From Cranoglanis bouderius (Eukaryota; Chordata; Actinopteri; Siluriformes; Cranoglanididae), in NCBI GenBank assembly GCA_023630585.1, contig CM042547.1, positions 4,303,768-4,367,767 of the forward strand: a stretch of 64,000 nt of DNA, in the 5' to 3' direction. This document shows, in pieces, positions 15,595 to 26,962 of the stretch; the first letter of the stretch is position 1, and each line of letters starts with the position of its first letter. The notes below the pieces were generated by a model that did no database searches, had not been told where the DNA came from, and worked only from the letters and a program-made list of their open reading frames with translations. The translations under genes and the position numbers were made by a program.

Positions 15595-16721
15595 CATGAG
15601 AAATAAAACCATTGGACCGATACAGTAGTAGCATTTTCTGTAGCTGAAACTAGGCTCATTGTTGTGTTAAACAGCCTAAATATCAAGATTGACTGCCAAT
15701 ACTGGAACCTTCCTCTAAATTTGAGGAAATGAAATAACACTATATAAAACCATGATTTCCAATACCACAAATTTTGCATAGAACAACTGGAGATAGAAAA
15801 CAACACAGGAAGTTGGTTGTCAATCATTATGGGCTGAACAAAACAGCTGAGCAAAACAGCAATCTGAGTTCAAGAGTAGAATTTTGAAATGTTTAAAACA
15901 AAGAAGGTAAATGTTCAATATTTTGAATATTTAATATTCAAGATTTTGTATTATTTCTAGGTCCCTGTACAGTATAAATGTAAGCAAATGTGTGATATTG
16001 ACCATGTTAACTGCTTTGTACAAAAGGTCAGATTTTCCTCATGCCTAATCTGTTCCAGAAAAGCACATACACAACATCATAGATTTGATCTAAAATGGAT
16101 CATAAGGTTTTGCACAAACTTGTGGAGTCCATACCAGCTTTTTTCCTTAACAACATCTATTTAATTAGTACAAATTTAGCCAAAGTATACTTAAAAATTA
16201 ATTACTGCAGCTTTAAGTACAACACTGTGCCTCTGTGTGAATCAGTTTGCTCATGATGATGCACATATTGATTTACAATTATTAAGAAGACATTAATTGT
16301 TTATTATATCTACAACATCTCTTTGAACAGCACCTTCAAATATTTGGTGTGGATAAATATCAAAGGCAGAATCAAGCTGTATAATTATTTTGTAATCGCT
16401 GCAGCTCCACACCCTCTAAATTGAATAGAATGTTCGAAACCTGTCTCCACCTACATGTGCCAACATGTCTGTTAGGCTAAAGCCAAACAGGCAGGCTAAG
16501 CAACATCACATATCCCTCAGTTTGCCTAGCCTCACCAGTCTCCTCTTCACCTGAGTATTACACACCATTCTTGGGTGTGTTCCTGATCCGGCACTACTTA
16601 GAGATGGCAAAGCTGGCATGGCCAAGTGTTTTTACTTAAGATTTATGAGATGAGACATGAGAGAGAATTTTTTTACTTATGAGAAACAATTTACTGAAGT
16701 ATGGATAAAGATTTCTTAGAC
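15595..16721. other. Non-coding stretch
   Basis: AT-rich, no coding region or repeat family recognised. Confidence 0.35.
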
Positions 16722-17035
16722 TCATTCATCCATCTTCCGTAACAACTTTTTCCTGGTCAAGAGCCCATCCTAGGAACAGCGGGTAAAAACGGGTATCTAC
16801 CTCAGATGGGACACCACATGTTCATACACTTCTCCACATCCAGGGGAAATTTACTGTAGCTAATCTGCATACATGGGAGGAAGCCTGTGAACCAAATGAA
16901 ACCCATGCAAACACAGGGAGATGAAACTCTGTGAAACTCTGCACAGACAGAAAACCAAGCTTAGGATTGAACCAAGGACCCTGTAGTTGTAAAGTAGCAG
17001 TGTTACTCAGTGGACCCCCATGCTGCCTGATTTTT
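16722..17035 (-). mobile_element. tRNA-headed SINE, degenerate
   Basis: On the minus strand the head (about 17030 downward) contains a B-box-like GGTTCAATCC (near 16961-16970). The body reads as the usual fish SINE text about summarised units such as TTTGCATG and ACACTTCTCC, and the tail at 16721-16735 is a CATCCATC-type repeat. Flanks GATTTCTTA (left) and GATTTTTTA (right) could be a target duplication with one mismatch. The same family as 34545-34858 and 49381-49701 is likely. The exact family name is uncertain. Confidence 0.7.
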
Positions 17036-19727
17036 TACATACATTATGTAAAAGAATGTAGAAACTGAAGTTTTGTGTTATTACCAGAGATAGCAGGCTG
17101 AGAGCTAGGTAATGCTGGGTAACAGTGAAGGAATTATCTACCTGCCATTAGATCATTGTGTTACCTTTGGATCTCATTGTAAAGACCTTGGAGTTGAGTT
17201 GGCCCTTAAAAATGGTTCAAGCCTTCTCAGGGGATGAAAGTAGGCAAGGAGCTATATGTTTACATGATGAATTAGAAAAAAACATAACATATTTATTTTT
17301 AATGTGTTCAGTTGCTGTCAGAATTAATTTCCCTTGTATAATTAACCCTTTTTGTTTTGTCTATGTTAAACACTATTGTATCCAGGTTCCCCAGTGCCAC
17401 ATTTATTCCACTTCATTCACCACTCCACTTCAACTTCTGAAAAGTATTTCTGCTACAAAGTCTCATATTTACCACTCTTAATGGTCTTCTAAAAGTGTAC
17501 TACTATGGGTACAGACTGATGATACTCAGAGTACCAGGAAACCATTACTTTTATCTGCTCCCATTTACCAGGCCCATAGCTTTGAGAACTCCCAGAAGCT
17601 ATTAAAGCTCCACCATTGGTTTGCTTGGTCCATAATTCTGCTTGAAGAAATTTCTTTCTTTCTGCCAAGCACAACAGTAGAGGAGCCCTCAATAAAGCCC
17701 CAGCAGCTCTAACTGCTTACCCAGTGGGAAAATGGACACTCGTTTTTTGCTTATGCACTCGAAAAATACACATGATCACATTTGATTTTCCCTCTATAAA
17801 GACGGGAAGACATCTTGGCACCCAAATATGCTTGTGTGGCTGTAAAATAAACCCTTTTATTTGTTTCAAATATAGCTGTCTGTCTCCTTTTGGCTCTTGC
17901 AAAATGCTTGGTGATATCTGTTTTGGCATAATATTTTTCTGTCATACTATCTCTGTATGACAGAGCATTGCTGGGGACACTTGGCAGGATTTGAGGACTT
18001 GTCCATTTGCTGATTATTTCAGTGTGCATCACCATAGCTACAAACTGAGTCACAATAATGCCTGTCCATTGACCAACAAATATTGTAAGATATCCAAAAC
18101 CAGACCACAGAAGCATCATGGGAAATGCTGAGGTTCTTGGGGTGTATTAGACAAATTCTTTCTGGGCAGCCAAGCCAGTCTTTCCTGTTAAGGCTATGTG
18201 CCCTGGACACTGGTTCAAAAGAACTACACAAACTCTTGTACATCTGGTTCAACAGTGTTCTTCCTGCCTGTTCTGTATTTGTGTAGTGGGTTTGGTTCAG
18301 CTGGATAACTACTGATTCGGTATTGTTCCTGCCTTGCACAATAAAACTGGCCTTGCACAATAAAACTAAAAATTTCTTTCTATATGCCACTTTGGAGTCT
18401 TTTTGAAGTTTTTAATTCAGTTTATTTTCAAAGGATAAAGTATTTCAGAGAACAAGAATGTGTTATTTGGATTTTTAAAATCTTTTTTCCCTCCTTGTTG
18501 CCATCTACTGCCATTCTCTAGAGTACTACTTGTCCAGTATCATTAAAGTACTGTAATTAACTTATATCTAAAAACAGAGTTAAATGAAAGATCATTGTGT
18601 TCCCATATGAATGTGGTTAAATCCTAATTAAATTTTACTGTCAAGGACAAAGTGAGGTTTGGAGGATCAGTGCTGCCTCTATAATTAGCTAATAATAAGG
18701 GAAAACACAACACGTTTGTTTTGTTAGGTAATGAGAGCAGAGCTCAGTTCACACACATACATGCTGTTTGAATTTAGGAGCCATGGACCCATGTAATGGT
18801 ATCAGCATAACAGTCCAGTCATAGTAATGTCCCTACAGATCCTCTCCACATGATGTGATCAAAATGCAATGTAGCCATTGACTGATCTGACCAAAGATAA
18901 ACACCTCATTTATTAAACCAAACAAATTGTCACGTGCACACAGAGGTCTAGATATGTTTGAACATCTGCTTTACAATATGGGTTGTGGTGACAAAGTACC
19001 ACTGACTTACTGTAGGCGATTATTAGAATCGCTTAATACATCTTAATCTTTATTTCTCCCTTCACTGCTGCCCATTTCTTTGTCCAGTGGTACAAATGGG
19101 CGACTATAAAGCACAGTGACAGTTTTGTTTGTTTTCAGGCCACTTAAATAAGAGGTATGTGGTGTAAATCAAAATCTGCTGTGAGTAAATAATATTTTAA
19201 TTAAAATAAGATGATAAATGCAATGTTCCCATATGGGACACAGATACTCCAGAGATATGATAACCACATCAAAGAGTTGGCTCAGCAGGAACAAAGCACA
19301 CAAAGTTGAATGTAAATATAAGATGAATACCAATCGTACATAAGTGGTTGAGCTCACAACCTCAGCAAAATTGTGGATAAGTGTGGAAACTCAGTTATTT
19401 GTGACAGCTTTTTCGATTCTGAAGTCCAAGCAAAATTTCCTGGAGCTTTAAGCTTTGCTGCAGCATAGGGCACCAAGACGATTCTTTTCCAGCCACACAT
19501 TTGGCAAGAAGAGAAGAAAATTCTCTCCTTAGCCATTTACCTAGCCAGGGCTTTCCGCAGTGATGCCAGCAGCATTTACTTTACTTGTGTAAGCTAAAGC
19601 TCTCAAGATGACTCTTTCTAGATGCTCTAACAGTGATGTTGACGTTCAGTGGAATGGAAGGACGGGGACAAAAATGGACATATAAGCCTCTAACAACAAT
19701 ATAAAATGAAGCCATGGGAATATGTTG

Positions 19728-19800
<73 letters not shown>

Positions 19801-20215
19801 CTTTTCTGAATATTTCAACTTTCCGTTAAATAAATGTAATATGAGATTGGATCTTTTCTGTATACTTTGAGGTACTTGAAAAATAAAAAAGGTTGGAATA
19901 AAACACATTTAAGTTTAATATGTACTGTATGTCCTCTGCATGGCAGTTTTCCAAATGCATGAATTTTACCTAAAAGAACACTGAATTCATTAAAGTCCAT
20001 ATTAGATTGTTGGAAGCAAATGGAGTTGTTGCACTTCATACTGTATACCAGTTGGCAGGTGTACATGTGGCTCTAACCCTGGTGCTAACCACACACAGAT
20101 GGCCAAAGCTAAGATCTTCCAAGGTGCATCATATCTTGTAGCTCAGTATATCTAGGTGCTCTGTTAGACTGTATGTGTTGGTATGTATTTGTGGGGACCA
20201 AATTTCACAACAAAA
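17036..20215. other. Non-coding stretch with one CA repeat
   Basis: No host gene exon or mobile element recognised. Overlapping frames near 17717-18390 occur on both strands without motif support. A (CA)n tract is listed separately. Confidence 0.35.
19732..19795. repeat. (CA)n microsatellite
   Basis: Uninterrupted CA dinucleotides of about 64 bp. Confidence 0.97.
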
Positions 20216-21772
20216 ACAAATCAAATCAAATCAAACTTTATTTGTCACATACATAACCACACATAGTATGACATGCAGTGAAATGCTTTTTACGACTGCA
20301 CCGATATATAAAGAAAATAAAAATTAAATGAAATATAATAGATAAAGATATAATAGGGTAAAAATGAGAATATAATATAATAGAGAATAAATCTAGAATA
20401 TATGAATAGAAAAATTTTACAATTTAGAATATAATACAAAAAATACAATTTTATATATAGTAAAAATTACAACTGTGAAAGAAAAATTAGTTACACTAAA
20501 TGGAGTAGAAAAGCTGTACATGTGCAAATAAGGTGTGCAAATTGTAGAGAGTGCAAAATATGGCGCGAGTGAATGTAAAGATGTAAAAATGTAATGACAG
20601 GCAGGATGATGTAGTGGATGTTGTATGTGTGAGTTCCAGTTCAGTTCTAGTCCTTGGTGTTCCCCTGTTTGAGGGCCCGAATCGCCTGCAGGAAAAAGCT
20701 CCTCCTCATTCTCTCTGTGTTGGCCTTCAGGGAACGGAAACGTTTCCCTGACCATAACAGAGAGAACAGTCCATTGTTGGGATGGCTGAGGTCCTTCATT
20801 ATCTTCCTGGCCCTGGTCCAGCACCGCTTGTTGTAGATGGACTGCAGGTCAGGGAGCTCAGTGTGGATGATACGCTCAGCTGTTCGCACCACCCTCTGGA
20901 GAGCTCGTCTGTCCTGCATGATGCTGTTCCCAAACCAGGCTGTAATGTTTCCCATCAGGATGCTCTCAGTGATGCAGATGTAAAGGTTCCTGAGCACCTT
21001 AGAGGGCAGTTTAAGTCTTTCAGGTGTCTGAGGTGGAATAGACACTGACGGGCATTCTTCACCAGGGTGTTGATGTGACAGGACTATGTCAGGTGTTGAC
21101 ACCAAGGTAAAGGAAACTGTTCACACGCTCCACTGGGGTCCCGTTGATCTCAAGTGGATGGTAGTTCCTCTCCTGCTTTATGCTGAAGTCCACAACCAGC
21201 TCCTTTGTCTTGCTGACGTTCAGGAGAAGATTGTTCTCCTGGCACCAGTTCTCCAGGCTCTTAATCTCCTCTAAATAGGCCTTCTCGTCGTTATCAGAGA
21301 TCAGGCCCAACACAACAGCATCATCAGCAAACTTAATGATGGTGGAGGAGTTGGAAGTGGTCACACAGTCATAGGTGTACAGGGAGTACAACAGGGGGCT
21401 CAATACACATCCCTGGTGGGCTCCAGTACTGAGGGTGAGGGGGGGTGAGACATGTTTGCCCACCCTAATTGCTTGTGGTCTGTCCATCAGGAAGTTGGAG
21501 ATCCACTGGCACAGAGATGGTCTCTGACCCAGGTCCTCCAGCCAGATGGCACAGAGAAGTGTGGAGAAGACGCGTGATGGCATCATCCATGGAGCGATTT
21601 GGGTGGTATGCAAATTGTAGTGGATCCAGGGTGTCTAGTAGTGAAGAGGTGATGAAGTCTCTGACCAGTCTTTCAAAGCACTTCATCACAACAGATGTCA
21701 GAGCGACAGGACAATAGTCGTTGAGGCAGGTGGGCTGGGGTTTTTTCGGGACAGGAATGATGATGGAAGGTT
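20216..21772 (-). mobile_element. L2-type (CR1-like) LINE, 5'-truncated
   Basis: The minus strand runs from a truncated 5' end near 21772 into reverse-transcriptase coding sequence, then a 3' UTR ending in AAATAAAG followed by TTTGAT-type short repeats near 20216-20240. That 3' tail of short tandem repeats instead of poly-A is typical of L2/CR1-group elements. It is 5'-truncated, as most LINE copies are. A second, more decayed piece of the same type lies at 28130-28700. Confidence 0.85.
20640..21760 (-). pseudogene. LINE reverse transcriptase, C-terminal part, broken
   Basis: In life this enzyme copies the element's RNA at a nicked chromosomal target. Minus-strand frames give [17 protein letters not shown] and [17 protein letters not shown] (21465-21689), then a shift to GAHQGCVLSPLLYSLYTYDC, the catalytic IIKFADDAVVLG (FADD box) and NLLLNVSKTKELVVDF to FLYLGVNT (21089-21613). 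After another shift come ITAWFGNSIMQDRRALQRVV and the C-terminal RCWTRARKIMKDLSHP segment ending near 20647. At least two frameshifts and the missing N-terminal endonuclease domain make it inactive. Plus-strand frames here are shadows. Confidence 0.87.
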
Positions 21773-21834
21773 GCTTATGTTACTGTGGTTCTATGACTGA
21801 GTACAGCACCGCCAGGGTGGTTTCCTTTGGACCT

Positions 21835-22282
21835 TGTGGAGTTTTTTTCATTTCTCATTTCCTTGCAGAGTACTAACAGCAAAACTGTGTAGAGCTTCAC
21901 GTGTGCAGCCTATAAAAGGCCCCTACTACAGCACACTTGCCCAAACCTGTTTCAGTATGACAATGCCCCTGTGCATAAAGCAAGATCCAGGAAGACATGG
22001 TTTGCCAAAGTTGGTGTGTAAGAACCTGAGTGGCCTGCACAGAGCCCTGACCTCAACCCCAGTGAACACCTTTGGGATGAACTGGAATGCTGATTGCACC
22101 CCAGGCATCCTTACCAACATCAGTGCCAAATCCCCACAGCCACGCTCCAAAATCTAGTGGAAAGCCTTTCCAGAAATATGGAGGTTATTATAACAGCAAA
22201 GGGACTAAATCTGGACTGGGATGTTCAACAAGCACATATGGGTATGATGGTCAAGTGTCCACAAACTTTTGGCCATACAGTG
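21835..22282 (+). mobile_element. Tc1-type DNA transposon, 3' fragment (family C)
   Basis: Only the right end is present: it finishes GTCCACAAACTTTTGGCCATACAGTG before TA (22283-22284; shown here as an annotation of the terminal motif ACTTTTGGCC). Upstream is the C-terminal half of a transposase. The left end is missing, replaced by unrelated sequence around 21835. Confidence 0.8.
21945..22190 (+). pseudogene. Tc1-type transposase, C-terminal half only
   Basis: The second catalytic Asp lies in FSMTMPLCIK / QYDNAPVHKA text (frames shift at about 21955). After a further shift the segment coding for SPDLNPSEHLWDELE is readable near 22045-22088, so the third catalytic residue is retained here. 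The tail PTATLQNLVESLSRNMEVII lies near 22110-22180 in the frame of 22094. The N-terminal DNA-binding half and the first catalytic Asp are absent, and the remaining part has at least two frameshifts. Confidence 0.75.
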
Positions 22283-22284
22283 TA

Positions 22285-23043
22285 TGTAACCTTCCTCTCT
22301 AATTCCTTTTGTTCTGAACCAGGGCAATTTCCTTCGCAATAGTGGGGCCTGCGTATCAAAGTTATCACAAGAGTTTGTAACATACCCTAATGGCACACCT
22401 CAGCAGACAATAACAGGCAGCACTCATAAGTAGTATCACTTTAGCATAAATAGAATCCCTTAAGGTGTTGAAATTGTTTTTGTTTTTATTGACGATAGGA
22501 ATCACTCAATATTCTGCTGTCTATTGGAATTACTAATTGTGCTAATATTGTAATGTTGTAATGTTGTAATTTATTGAGAGGATCATTCAAACTCACCACA
22601 GAGCACATGGGTTGTGATGAAGTTCACCATCTACCTTCATCTACTTTATGTCACCAAGTCAATATACAAGTGACATTCCTCTTAGTGGTACCCAAGTGAT
22701 AGCCATGCCAGTGCAATTACTTCCTTTACCCAATGGGCTAACATGTCCGTAGACAGCAGAGCCCATTATCAGCTTGTCAGTTACCCACCAGCTTACAGTC
22801 ACTTCTACATTGTGCTAGAGAGTCAATATTGGACAGAACGCTAGCCTGCAAGAACAGATACATTGATTGCTTTATTGGTATACTGCAACATCAACATCTT
22901 TGGTAGGAATTCTGGGTTTGGCCACAGCACGTTCTGCATGCTGACAGATAATGCATGCATTTTTCTGCATCTTCCACTGGTTCATATGGCAAGTTGCACA
23001 AGCTGCTTAGTACCAATTCCAGATCATCCAGGGGTCATATCTA
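22285..23043. other. Non-coding stretch
   Basis: No gene recognised. TAATGTTG is repeated three times near 22550-22570. Confidence 0.35.
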
Positions 23044-23413
23044 CTAACCCCATTTCCATAAAAGTTGGGATTTTTTTCTAAAATGCAATAAAAACAAAAA
23101 TATGTGATTTGTCAAGTCTCTTGAAACTTTAATTAACTGACAAAAGTACAAAGAAAAGATATTCAACGTTTTCACTGACCAACTTAATTCTATCTTGTAA
23201 ATATAAACAAATTTAGAATTTGATGCCTTTAACACACTCAAAAACAGTTGGGACAAGGCAAAATAAGACTGAAAAACTTATAGAATATTCAAGTAACACC
23301 ATTTGGGAGGATCAGTTTAATTGGTAACAGGGGAGGGTATCAGGATTGGGCATAAAAGGAGCATCCACCAAAAGCTCAGTCTTTGCAAGCAAGGATGCAG
23401 TAAAGTGCAAGTA
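23044..23413 (+). mobile_element. Tc1/mariner-type element, 5' fragment (family D)
   Basis: It begins at ACCCCATTTCCATAAAAGTTGGG and continues with a sub-terminal ACAGTTGGGACA block (about 23245-23258), text typical of the 5' leader of a fish Tc1-like family related to the one at 56251-57764. It breaks off at about 23405, just where the transposase would start and where the hairpin of the DIRS element begins. No continuation was found on the far side of the DIRS element, so a simple insertion is not proven. Confidence 0.65.
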
Positions 23414-23488
23414 CGTCTCGGGTTACTTGACTGTAACCCTGTTCCCTGAAAAAGCGGGAACAGGGTTACAGTCAAGTAACCAGAGACG
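23414..23488. repeat. Perfect-type hairpin at the DIRS left end
   Basis: Arms 23414-23446 and 23456-23488 pair over 33 positions with one mismatch (CGTCTCGGG against CGTCTCTGG in reverse complement), separated by a nine-base loop. Fish DIRS ends often carry such GTAACC-containing inverted sequence; this is from general knowledge. Confidence 0.9.
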
Positions 23489-23514
23489 TTCCCTATCAAA
23501 AGCTACTCTCGATG

Positions 23515-25015
23515 CTACGCATCAAACACTAATGGGAATGAGAATACCAACGCCGCCGCACTGGAAGTGTCTGAGCCCCCAAGGTTGTGTAGTGTGTGCG
23601 CACAAACATTGAAGAAGGTCTCAGACATGCCTAAGGGATGTTGACTCAAGGACATGTGAGCCCGGAGTAGTATGGACCAACCTGCCGCATCACACACTTG
23701 CTGGAGGGGGACACCTTTTGCCAAAGGCATAGAAGATGCAACCCCCCTGGTTGAATGAGCCCTAACACATAGCGGCGAAGCTTGACCACGTGCCTCGTAG
23801 GCTAGGGCAGTGGCATCCCTCACCAAATGAGACACCATTTGCTTAGTGGCAGCTGCCCCCCGATTGCGGCCTCCATAGCATATGAAGAGCTGCTCCGACT
23901 TACACCACTGGCTGGTGCAGTGGACGTAAATCTGAAGAGCACATACTGGACACAGTAAGTGAAGTCTTTCCTGCTCCGTAGTCATGAAAGGCGGAGGACA
24001 GAAGGCTTCAAGAATGACCGGATGTATGGTCGAGAATGGAACTTTTGGGAGGTAATTAGGGTGAGGATGCAAGATAGCTTTGACCAGCCCAGGGCAAAGT
24101 CTAGGCAGGACTGCGCGACTGACAGAGCCTGCTAATCCCGAATTCTCTTCAGAGAAGTAATAGCCATTAGAAAAACCATCTTTAGGGTCAGAGACCTGAC
24201 AGGTGCTGACTCTAGTGGTTCGAAAGGGGTGCCGACCAGACTCTCGAGCACTATAGCTTGGCTCCACGAATGAAGCGAGCGACTTGAGGGTGCTTTCCCA
24301 CAGAAACCGCATCAATCGGAGCATGGCAAGCCAAAATGGTGGCCACATAGACTCTGAGAGTACCAGGACACGTGCCTGAAGATAATTTCCCTTGCAGGAA
24401 CTCCAGCACTGAAACCACTTGGCAGTGAACTGGGTCTACGTGGTGTGCCATACACCAATTTTCAAAAATGTGCCATTTGAAAGCATAACTTCTTCTAGTG
24501 GAGGGGGCCCTGGCACTTAGAAGGGTCTCTACTACATCAGCAGGGAACCCAGCATCTCTTAGCTGGTCCCCCTCAGGGGCCAGATGTGAAGGTTCCAGAG
24601 CTCGGGCCGGGGATGAAATATTGTCCCCTGTGCCTGAGATAGGAGATCTTTCCTGACTGGAATCGCCCATGGTGAACCGTCGAGGAGAGATATTAGATCT
24701 GAGAACCATACTCTGGTTGGCCAACGGGGCGCTACCAGTAAGAGGCGAAACCCCTGTTGACGGACCTTGGCCAGGACTCCCGGGACCAGAGCGATCAGGG
24801 GAAATGTGTAAAGACTCCGTCTGGGCCATGTATGAGCCATGACATCCAGACCCAGGGGAGCTGGAGGAGTCAGAGAGAAGTAGAGGGGGCATTGTGCCAT
24901 CTCCTGTGAAACAAAGAGGTCCACCTCTGCTTTGTAAAATCTTCCCCAGATTTGACTGACCACTTCGGGGTGGAGTTTCCATTCCCCGAGTGTCACAGCA
25001 AGTCTGCTCCCACAT
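23515..25015 (-). pseudogene. DIRS tyrosine recombinase, broken
   Basis: The N-terminal core-binding part is in the 24251-25015 frame: AGFPADVVETLLSARAPSTR, RRSYAFKWHIFENWC, then LEFLQGKLSSG. The C-terminal catalytic part is in the 23515-24348 frame, with LHLLCPVCALQIYVH, QLFICYGGRNRG and the HxxR box in VRAHSTRGVASS. The first catalytic arginine seems to lie in a third frame (a SLKRIRD-like reading near 24140, followed by a stop). The expected tyrosine after AAGW is not visible; the text there reads AAGWSILLRAHMSLSQ. At least two frameshifts and a lost nucleophile make it inactive. Confidence 0.85.
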
Positions 25016-25883
25016 TCATATACCAGGGGATGTAAATTGCCCTGAGGGACAGGAACTTGTCCTGTGCCCACAGCAGGACCTGCTGCGCTAGCCTGTTCAG
25101 GCTGTGCGAATGCAGTCCGCCCTGGTGATTTATGTAAGAGACTACTACCGTATTGTCCACCCACACAAGGACATGGTAGCCTCTTATCTGCTGGAGGAAG
25201 TATTTCAGGGCCTGAAATAGAGCCATCATTTCGAGGCAATTGATGTGCCAGTCGAGAAGATGACCTCTCCAGATCCCTTGGGCTGGATGGCCATCCAAGG
25301 ATGCACCCCAACCCGTGAGGGAAGTGTCTGTCGTTAGCATCTTGTGACGACAACATGGACCTAGAGTGGGAGCCAAAGTCAGAAACCGGGGTCTGAACCA
25401 CATAGAAAGGGTACAAAGCCCCTGGCACGTGACCCTTATTGCCTCTGGGGATTGGCCCTTGGATAAAATCCCCTGGCTCTGAGCCACAACTGAAACGATC
25501 TCAGGTGATTTATGTAAGAGACTACCGCTGTGTTGTCCCCCCCGCACTAGGATATGGTAGCCCCTTAACTGCTGAAGGAAGTATTTCAGGGCCTGAAATA
25601 GAGCCATCATTTCAAGGCAATTGATGTGCCAGTCGAGAAGATGACCTCTTCAGATCCCTTGGGCTGGACGGCCATCCAAGGATGCGCCCCAACCCGTGAT
25701 GGAAGTGTCTGTCGTTAGCATCTTGCGACGACAACATGGACCTAGAGTGGGACCCAAAGTCAGAAACCGGGGTCTGAACCACATAGAAAGGGTACAAAGC
25801 CCCTGGCACGTGACCCTTATTGCCTCTGGGGATTGGCCCTTGGATGAAATCCCCTGGCTCTGAGCCACAACTGAAATGATCTC
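24993..25883 (-). pseudogene. DIRS RNase H region with internal tandem duplication
   Basis: RNase H would remove the RNA strand after reverse transcription. The better copy (24559-25428 and 24993-25610 frames) has TDTSLTGWGASLDG with the first Asp, INCLEMMALFQAL with Glu, and VLVWVDNTVVVSYINHQGG with the next Asp. A second, upstream copy of the first two motifs (25504-25883) ends in a damaged version of the third (HILVRGGQHSGSLLHK). The duplicated unit is about 380 bp and the copies differ at only a few positions. Seen directly; the consequence for folding is inferred. Confidence 0.85.
25123..25883. repeat. Direct tandem duplication of about 380 bp
   Basis: Unit 1 is 25123-25503 and unit 2 is 25504-25883. 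Both begin GGTGATTTATGTAAGAGACTA and contain GGAAGTATTTCAGGGCC at 25196 and 25577, an offset of 381. Both end in GAAACGATCTCA or GAAATGATCTCA. The junction at 25503/25504 is head to tail. Confidence 0.92.
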
Positions 25884-25989
25884 ATGTGCAGGAGACCCAA
25901 GGGTATCACCGTGTATGCAGCTGCCATAAGACCTAAAAGTTTCTGAAAGAAGTAAATCATAATTCTCTGGCCTAGCTTGATATTCTTTA

Positions 25990-26860
25990 GGGCATTTACA
26001 ATGGATTCGATGCACGCAGGAGAAAGCTGTGCCTGCATCGTGATCGAATCCCATACAACCCCCCAAACACGTTTTCCTCTGAGCAGGAGAGAGAACGCTC
26101 GGCATTGAGTCTCAACCTCAGAGATTCGAGATGAGCTAGGATGACATCCCAATGTCGAAGCACCAGCTCTTGAGACTGAGCCAGAATCAGCCAGTCGTCT
26201 ATGTAATTTAAAATGCAGATGCCCTGGAGTCGCAGAGGAGCCAGTGCTGCATCCATGCATTTCATGTATGTGCGAGGTGACAGAGCTAGGCCAAATGGAA
26301 GAACCCAATACTGGTAAGCTTCGCCCCTGAAAGCGAACCTCAGGAACTTCCTGTGTTGTGGCAAGATTTCTATATGAAAATATGCGTCCTTGAGATCGAT
26401 TGTGATGAACCAGTCCCCTGGCTGGATCTGAGACACAATCATCTTGATCGTCAAGCTCTTGAACTTGTATGTTCTGAGGTAGTGGTTCAACCCACGAAGA
26501 TCTAAAATTGGATGCAATCCCCCATCTTTCTTGGGAACCAAAAAATACCGGCTGTAATAGCCTGACTCTCTGTCTGGTAGGGGAACATGTTCTATGGCCC
26601 CTTTGTCCAGCAGAGCTTGCAATTCCTGTGTCAAAAAATGGGCTCGTTCCGGTTTCACGGAAACGCAGAGGCCAATATGCAAACTGAATCCTGTAGCCTT
26701 TCTCTACAGTCCTTTCTACCCATGGAGAGATACTTGGCAGTAGCTTCCACGCTGCCAGTTTCTCTGACAGGGGCACTAGTTTTGACATTTCACTTAGATG
26801 GGGAGGTGTTAGGTGTGTGGTGTCCTGAAGCATGGCAGGAGGCAACCGAGCACCTAACGT
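25990..26860 (-). pseudogene. DIRS reverse transcriptase
   Basis: The clearest frame (25996-26682, minus) runs from LDKGAIEHVPLPDRESGYYS through RYFLVPKKDGGLHPILDLRG, the WFITIDLKDAYFHIEI block, LRFAFRGEAYQYWVLPFGLA and LSPRTYMKCMDAALAPLR to the catalytic LNYIDDWLILAQS. YIDDW is the DIRS/Ngaro-type form of the YxDD box, and both aspartates are present. The N-terminal start of the domain (KLAAWKLLPSISPWV, ending GYRIQFA) is in the overlapping 25817-26962 frame, so a frameshift separates the two near 26690. This 229-codon block itself has no stop. Confidence 0.9.
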
Positions 26861-26962
26861 TTGGCTGGAAGGGTGCCAGGAACGCTCCTGAGGGTGCCAG
26901 GAAGGAGCATCTACTTCCCGTTGGATCTTCTTGTGCTCCTCCCCGGAGGGGCACACCCCCAC

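Noticed and set aside
17158..18390. Several overlapping 60-120 codon frames
   Set aside because: Present on both strands, AT-rich, no motifs, no splice context; chance frames.
20654..21717. Plus-strand frames across the LINE
   Set aside because: They mirror the minus-strand reverse transcriptase, which has recognisable motifs.
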